The notes under the pieces were generated by a model. That model did not search any database and was not told where the DNA came from. It saw nothing but the letters and a program-made list of their open reading frames with translations. The position numbers and the translations under genes are program-made. Below are positions 59,530 through 64,000 of a stretch of DNA of 64,000 nt, one piece after another. Every line of letters begins with the position of its first letter. Positions within the stretch are counted from its first letter, which is position 1. The DNA comes from JAWLDA01 sp041686855 (GTDB lineage Bacteria > Bacillota > Limnochordia > DTU080 > RSA5), in contig JAWLDA010000013.1 in the NCBI GenBank assembly GCA_041686855.1, positions 1 to 64,000 of the forward strand, written 5' to 3'.

Positions 59530-61005
59530 ATGTCCGACGTCACTCGACCTATTCAAGGATCGTCGGGGCGGACGCGGGGTGCACCGCTAAAAGCGCGGGC
59601 GGTGAGTCGACGTTGTCGAAAATGGAAAGGGCGTAAACGAGAGGTGCGCGGGCGAGACAGGGGACGTTCAAAACGGATTATTGTACTGTTCACACTGGTC
59701 ACGATACTCGTCCTAGGGGCGCTTGGATTAGATCGATACTTTAGATCGGTGGCCGATACTATTTTGGAGCCTGTGGTCGTCGCCGGCATTGACGTTGGCG
59801 GACTGACGACTCAGAAGGCTAGGGCTCGCCTCCTTACTCACTTGGAAGTGTGGATAAATCAACCTCTGGACATTCGCCTCGGAACTGAATCGTGGAGCGT
59901 GCCCCCGCAAGAGCTTGGTGTCAGGTTACGCCTTGACGACATGCTTTCGCGCGCGCTCGCTATCGGAAACAGCGGGTCGGTTTTGCAACGCGTCCTTGAT
60001 CGCCTGCGCGTGCAGCGTCAGGGCGTCTGGGGCGTGCCCATCATGCTGGACGTGAACGGTGAGACATTCGATGCGTGGCTTGATGGGATTGCTGCGCGCT
60101 TCGAGCGGTCCGCCGAGAGCGCTCGACTACACATCAACGAGGGACAGGTGTTGGTGACGCCCTCTGTTACCGGTCACCGCCTCGATCGGGCGGAAATACA
60201 ACGACACATTGAGGAAGCGGTGGTGCGAAAGGCTGGTCGCGTGATTCACCTAACCCTGTTAGAGATCGAGCCTGAGCTAACCACGGAAGAGGCTTACGGA
60301 TTGGGGATCACCGGCGAGATCGCGTCGTATACGACGCACTTCGATCCGACCAACTACAATCGCACGGTGAACATACGAATTGCCGCCGAGACCCTGAGCG
60401 GTGTGTTGCTTGCGCCTGGAGAAGAGTTTTCGTTTAACAAGCGTGTGGGACCCAGAGTGGAGTCGCTGGGCTACAAAGAGGCCCCAGTGATCGTGGACGG
60501 TGAGTTGGTGCCGGACATTGGGGGCGGCATTTGCCAAGTCTCATCGACGCTGTACAACGCGGTCTTAATGGCAGGTCTGCACGTGACGCACCGAGTGCCC
60601 CACTCCTTGCCCTCCACATACGTCCCACTTGGACTGGATGCGACTGTCGCATACGATTACATTGACTTCCGTTTTCGAAACGACAACGACGGCCATGTCT
60701 TGCTGCACACGTCGATGGAGGACGACCGAGTGACGATTTCGCTATACGGTGGTGCGTCCGAACAACAACACGTTCGACTGATGAGTCAAATTGTGGGCAC
60801 CATTAAACCACGGTCGGTTGAGACGCCATCGGAGCACGTCGAAGCGGGGAGTGAATTGGTCGTGAGTGAAGGTCGAGACGGGTACCGAGTGCAGGTGTGG
60901 CGCATCGCTGCAGAAGAGGATGGGCGTGTGGAGCGTCAGCTCGTCTCACATTCTGTGTACAAGCCACGCGCCCGTGTGATTTGGGTCCCAGCACAACAGG
61001 GCTGA
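59530..61005 (+). CDS. VanW family protein
   Basis: The 491-residue protein has a basic cytoplasmic start, one membrane helix (RIIVLFTLVTILVLGALGL, about 49-67), and a long exported part. A putative peptidoglycan-binding-like domain (about 85-250) precedes the VanW domain (about 275-410; LLAPGEEFSFNKRVGPR, DIGGGICQVSSTLYNAVLMAGL, YDYIDFRFRND). A short G5-like tail follows. VanW proteins are envelope-associated and occur in vancomycin clusters and in ordinary Firmicutes; this does not imply resistance. It is divergent from yyaC. Confidence 0.88.
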   Translation: MSDVTRPIQGSSGRTRGAPLKARAVSRRCRKWKGRKREVRGRDRGRSKRIIVLFTLVTILVLGALGLDRYFRSVADTILEPVVVAGIDVGGLTTQKARARLLTHLEVWINQPLDIRLGTESWSVPPQELGVRLRLDDMLSRALAIGNSGSVLQRVLDRLRVQRQGVWGVPIMLDVNGETFDAWLDGIAARFERSAESARLHINEGQVLVTPSVTGHRLDRAEIQRHIEEAVVRKAGRVIHLTLLEIEPELTTEEAYGLGITGEIASYTTHFDPTNYNRTVNIRIAAETLSGVLLAPGEEFSFNKRVGPRVESLGYKEAPVIVDGELVPDIGGGICQVSSTLYNAVLMAGLHVTHRVPHSLPSTYVPLGLDATVAYDYIDFRFRNDNDGHVLLHTSMEDDRVTISLYGGASEQQHVRLMSQIVGTIKPRSVETPSEHVEAGSELVVSEGRDGYRVQVWRIAAEEDGRVERQLVSHSVYKPRARVIWVPAQQG

Positions 61006-61115
61006 CTCGCCTGGCGAAGAAGGTTCTGTGTCGCGGACCCAGAATTTTAACGTGATGTGCATGAGTGCATGTGCTCGGATGATAGGCACTCTGGCCGGGA
61101 GGATTCGACAGGAGA

Positions 61116-62042
61116 ATGGGACGTTACGCGTTTTTCCAGGGTAGTGTTGTGCCACTCGAAGAGGCCAAGATTAGCGTACAGACCCACGCGTTCTTGTACG
61201 GAACCGCCGTCTTCGAAGGGATCCGCGCCTACTGGGTCGAGGACGAGGGTGAGATGCTCGTCTTTCGTATGCGAGAGCACTACGAGCGGCTCTTGAATTC
61301 GTGCCGGATCTTGCGGATGAAGTCAAAGTACACCGCTGAGGAGTTGTGCGAGATCTCGTTGGACCTCCTCGCACGTAACGGCGATCGCCAGGATATGTAT
61401 TTGCGCCCAATCTTTTATAAGAGCGACCACGCGATTGGCCCCGAACTCAGCCGCATCGGGGACGACTTTGTCCTCTTTGCGATCCCGATGGGGGCATACC
61501 TCGACCTCGAGAAGGGGTTGCGCGTGAGGGTCTCGAGTTGGCGACGGATGAGCGACAACTCCTTGCCGGGGCGCGCGAAGGTGAACGGCGCGTACGTCAA
61601 CGCTGCGCTGGCCAAGACCGAGGCGGTAGACGACGGTTACGACGAGGCGATCTTCCTTACCGAGAGCGGTCACGTCTCTGAGGGGAGCGCGGAGAATCTC
61701 TTCATCGTGCGCGATGGGCGCTTGATCACGCCGCCGGTTTCGGAAGATATTCTCGAAGGCATCACGCGTTCCACGATCATGGAGTTGGCCGAGAACGAGT
61801 TGGGGCTCTCGGTGGTGGAGCGTTCCATCGACCGCACCGAGTTGTACATCGCGGACGAGGCCTTCTTTGTCGGCACCGGAGCACAGGTGAGTCCGATTAG
61901 TGAGATCGATCGGCGCCCAATCGGTAGCGGAGAGATCGGTCCGATCAGTCGGCGGATACAAGAGTTTTATTTTCAAGTGGTTAGAGGGAAGCAACCTGCG
62001 TACCGTCACTGGTGCTCTCCAATACGCGCGCGCACGCCCTAA
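61116..62042 (+). CDS. ilvE: Branched-chain amino acid aminotransferase
   Basis: This 308-residue class IV PLP aminotransferase transfers amino groups to and from Leu, Ile and Val keto acids. Motifs: AKISVQTHAFLYGTAVFEGIRAY, the PLP lysine in GRAKVNGAYVNAALAKTEA, and ESGHVSEGSAENLFIVRDG. It has the size of the IlvE group. ACAGGAG precedes the ATG. A D-amino-acid or ADC lyase role is less likely given the length and the GTAVFEGIRAY motif. Confidence 0.93.
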   Translation: MGRYAFFQGSVVPLEEAKISVQTHAFLYGTAVFEGIRAYWVEDEGEMLVFRMREHYERLLNSCRILRMKSKYTAEELCEISLDLLARNGDRQDMYLRPIFYKSDHAIGPELSRIGDDFVLFAIPMGAYLDLEKGLRVRVSSWRRMSDNSLPGRAKVNGAYVNAALAKTEAVDDGYDEAIFLTESGHVSEGSAENLFIVRDGRLITPPVSEDILEGITRSTIMELAENELGLSVVERSIDRTELYIADEAFFVGTGAQVSPISEIDRRPIGSGEIGPISRRIQEFYFQVVRGKQPAYRHWCSPIRARTP

Positions 62043-62068
62043 CGATTGTGATATCCTTTGACTTTGGT

Positions 62069-62119
62069 AAGTTTGAACGCATTGGTCAGTTTGAACGTGG
62101 AGGTCGATCAGTTTGAAGT
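62069..62119 (+). repeat. AGTTTGAA triplet repeat overlapping the sucC start
   Basis: AGTTTGAA occurs three times (first two followed by CG), separated by roughly 18 and 22 bases; the last copy contains the sucC TTG start. The ribosome-binding site GGAGGTC lies between copies two and three. It may be chance or a local duplication. Confidence 0.4.
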
Positions 62120-63240
62120 TCCTTGAGTATCAGGCTAAAGAGGTGTTTAAAGCGGCCGATATTCCGGTGCCTAACGGCAAGGTCGCTCGTAGCGTCGAGG
62201 AGGCGCGCAGTGCAGCCGAGAGCCTTGGTGGCGCCGTCGTTGTGAAGTCACAGGTGCCCATCGGCGGTCGCGGCAAGGCGGGCGGCATTGCGGTCGTCAA
62301 GGACGCGGACGAGGCGGAGCGTGAAGCGACTCGCATCTTGTCCATGGAGATCCGCGGCTATCCGGTTCACGAGGTTTTGATTGAAGAGGCCGCTGAGATC
62401 AAGGCGGAGTACTACCTCGGAATCACGGTCGACCGCGCTAAGCAGGCGCCTGTGTTGATCGTCTCGTCGGCAGGTGGTATGGACATCGAAGAGGTTGCGG
62501 AGAAGCATCCCGACCAAGTGGCACGCGTCTGGATCGATCCAGCGATCGGATTGCAACCCTTTCAAGTGCGGGAAGCGTGTTTCCGAGCGGCCGTGGCGCC
62601 TGAGTACATGAAGGCTCTGGCAGCTCTCGTGCAAAAAGTGTATCAGGTGTTCGTCGAGAACGACGCCATCTTGGTAGAGATTAATCCGCTTGCTGTGCTC
62701 GGTGACGGTCGGTTGGTGGCGCTTGACGGTAAGATGGAGACGGACGCAAACGCGGACTTCCGCCATCCCAATCAAGAAGGCGTCGACGAACAGGCCGAGC
62801 ATGAGTTGGAGCTAAAGGCGCGCGACCTGGGACTCGCCTATGTAAAGTTAGACGGTTACGTCGGGATTATCGGCAATGGCGCCGGCCTTGTCATGACGAC
62901 ACTGGACATGATTCAGCGCAACGGTGGACGAGCCGCCAACTTCCTCGACATTGGCGGTGGCGCCAAAGCGGAGGTTGTTCGCAATGCGCTCAGTGTGGTG
63001 CTCTCCGACCCCGACGTCAAATCAGTACTTATTAACGTTTTTGGTGGTATTACGCGCGGGGATGAGGTTGCTAAGGGACTTTTGGCCGTCACCAGTGAGA
63101 TGGATGTGAAGGTGCCGATTGTGATCCGTCTTGCCGGGACTCGAGCTGAGGAAGGGCGCGCCCTCCTTGCCGAGAGCGACTTAAACACAGCCGAGACGTT
63201 CCAAGAAGCCGCGCAAAAAGCGGTCGAGCTGGCCGGTTAG
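62113..63240 (+). CDS. sucC: Succinyl-CoA synthetase beta subunit
   Basis: The 375-residue ATP-grasp subunit of the TCA-cycle enzyme that makes ATP or GTP from succinyl-CoA. MKFLEYQAKEVFKAADIPVPNGKVA, VVKSQVPIGGRGKAGGI, LVEINPLAVLGDGRLVALDGKM and LINVFGGITRGDEVAKGL are present. The TTG start follows GGAGGTC. It is followed by sucD. Confidence 0.97.
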   Translation: MKFLEYQAKEVFKAADIPVPNGKVARSVEEARSAAESLGGAVVVKSQVPIGGRGKAGGIAVVKDADEAEREATRILSMEIRGYPVHEVLIEEAAEIKAEYYLGITVDRAKQAPVLIVSSAGGMDIEEVAEKHPDQVARVWIDPAIGLQPFQVREACFRAAVAPEYMKALAALVQKVYQVFVENDAILVEINPLAVLGDGRLVALDGKMETDANADFRHPNQEGVDEQAEHELELKARDLGLAYVKLDGYVGIIGNGAGLVMTTLDMIQRNGGRAANFLDIGGGAKAEVVRNALSVVLSDPDVKSVLINVFGGITRGDEVAKGLLAVTSEMDVKVPIVIRLAGTRAEEGRALLAESDLNTAETFQEAAQKAVELAG

Positions 63241-63268
63241 GAGTTCCTTAAGGGAGGTTGCAAGTGCG

Positions 63269-64000
63269 TTGAGCATTTTGGTGAATAATAGTACGAAACT
63301 GATCGTACAAGGGATTACGGGACGCGAGGGCTCATTTCACACTCGTCAGATGTTGGCGTACGGCACGCCGGTGGTCGGCGGCGTCACGCCCGGCAAGGGT
63401 GGCGAGGAAGCAGAGGGCCTGCCCGTCTTTAACACGGTTCGCGAAGCAGTAGAGGAGACCGGCGCCAACACGAGCATCATTTTCGTGCCGCCGGCGGTGG
63501 CCGCCGACGCGATTCTCGAGGCGGTCGACAACGGGATCGAGTTGGTCGTGTGCATCAGTGAAGGAATCCCGGTTCACGATATGATGCGGGCGACGGCCTA
63601 CACGCGGGGTAAAGGGGCTCGCTTGATCGGACCCAACTGTCCTGGACTCATCTCACCGGGCGAGGCTTTGGTCGGCATCTTGCCTGGCGTGATCTTCAAA
63701 CCGGGCAACGTTGGGCTCATCTCGCGCAGCGGCACACTCACATACGAGGTTGTCAATGAGATGACGGCACGGGGCATCGGCCAGTCGACGTGCGTGGGGA
63801 TCGGTGGCGACCCCATCATCGGCACTCGATTCATCGATGTACTCAAGCTCTTTGAAGAAGATCCTCAAACTCACGTGGTAGCCATGATCGGCGAGATCGG
63901 TGGCTCCGATGAGGAGGAGGCGGCGGAGTACATCAAGTCGATGAGCAAGCCTGTCGTGGGCTTTATCTCCGGTCGCACGGCCCCTCCCGGAAAACGAATG
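63269..64000 (+). CDS. sucD: Succinyl-CoA synthetase alpha subunit, 3' truncated by window edge
   Basis: The first 244 codons are visible. KLIVQGITGREGSFHTRQMLAYGTPVVGGVTPGKGG (CoA-binding Rossmann domain), SIIFVPPAVAADAILEAVDNGIELVVCISEGIPVHD, RLIGPNCPGLISPGE, LISRSGTLTYEVVNEMT and IGEIGGSDEEEAAEYI match SucD. The catalytic His that is phosphorylated should lie just past the edge. TTG 63269 is taken as start, after GGGAGG; a GTG at 63281 is too far from it. Confidence 0.93.
   Translation, partial: MSILVNNSTKLIVQGITGREGSFHTRQMLAYGTPVVGGVTPGKGGEEAEGLPVFNTVREAVEETGANTSIIFVPPAVAADAILEAVDNGIELVVCISEGIPVHDMMRATAYTRGKGARLIGPNCPGLISPGEALVGILPGVIFKPGNVGLISRSGTLTYEVVNEMTARGIGQSTCVGIGGDPIIGTRFIDVLKLFEEDPQTHVVAMIGEIGGSDEEEAAEYIKSMSKPVVGFISGRTAPPGKRM

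Noticed and set aside
1..64000. CRISPR array or complete prophage
   Set aside because: No regularly spaced repeats, cas genes, integrase, capsid or terminase genes were seen.

Overview
The window is the replication-origin region of a Gram-positive, endospore-forming bacterium, most likely a member of the Bacilli (Bacillota). Support: the order dnaA-dnaN-yaaA-recF-remB-gyrB-gyrA on the minus strand facing rpmH-rnpA-yidD-yidC-khpB-mnmE-mnmG-rsmG-noc-parA-parB on the plus strand; a Noc protein with two exact Noc-binding palindromes; sporulation genes (spoVAE-like, yyaC); a T-box leader; and YlbF, YqhV, SigZ and DUF1360 family proteins. Genes are mostly transcribed away from an origin near 31-33 kb, as expected for two replication arms.

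Left edge (0-9 kb): the 5' end of a class C-like group II intron lies directly behind a T-box terminator, both on the minus strand. Then come glyA, a YqhV-like membrane protein, a C45-family acyltransferase/hydrolase, a DUF2161 nuclease-like protein, a YlbF-family protein, and divergent sugar-oxidoreductase genes around a LacI-type palindrome. From 9.2 to 17.7 kb a minus-strand operon of eight genes encodes two closely related extracellular solute-binding proteins without permeases, two SDR dehydrogenases, a sulfatase, an SGNH hydrolase, an amidohydrolase and a Gfo/Idh/MocA oxidoreductase. It looks like an uptake and catabolism cluster for a modified, possibly sulfated, carbohydrate. From 17.9 to 21.8 kb an ArsR-type regulator faces a six-gene sulfane-sulfur operon (TusA, rhodanese-MBL, TusA-rhodanese, DsrE-like, methyltransferase, DUF302), preceded by SigZ-like and DUF2703 genes and a tRNA-Ala.

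Centre (23.4-43.4 kb): gyrase, recombination and replication-initiation genes, a bipartite oriC (DnaA boxes upstream of dnaA; a DnaA-trio unwinding element between dnaA and dnaN), then the RNA and ribosome maintenance genes and the chromosome segregation genes noc, parA and parB. Directly after parB is a MinD/FlhG-like ATPase fused to an N-terminal domain resembling the PilZN (YcgR-N) flagellar-brake domain. About 3 kb without recognisable genes follows, holding two parS-like sites, and then a decayed IS66 element and a second Noc site.

Right side (48-64 kb): a SpoVAE-like sporulation protein, an FAH-family enzyme, a HEAT-repeat protein, a two-component system co-oriented with a CopD-YtkA-cytochrome c fusion protein, an M29 aminopeptidase, an SDR, an HD hydrolase, another Gfo/Idh/MocA oxidoreductase, RidA, YyaC, a VanW protein, a branched-chain aminotransferase, and sucC with the first 244 codons of sucD at the window edge. 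All functional calls rest on reading motifs and gene order, not on database searches.
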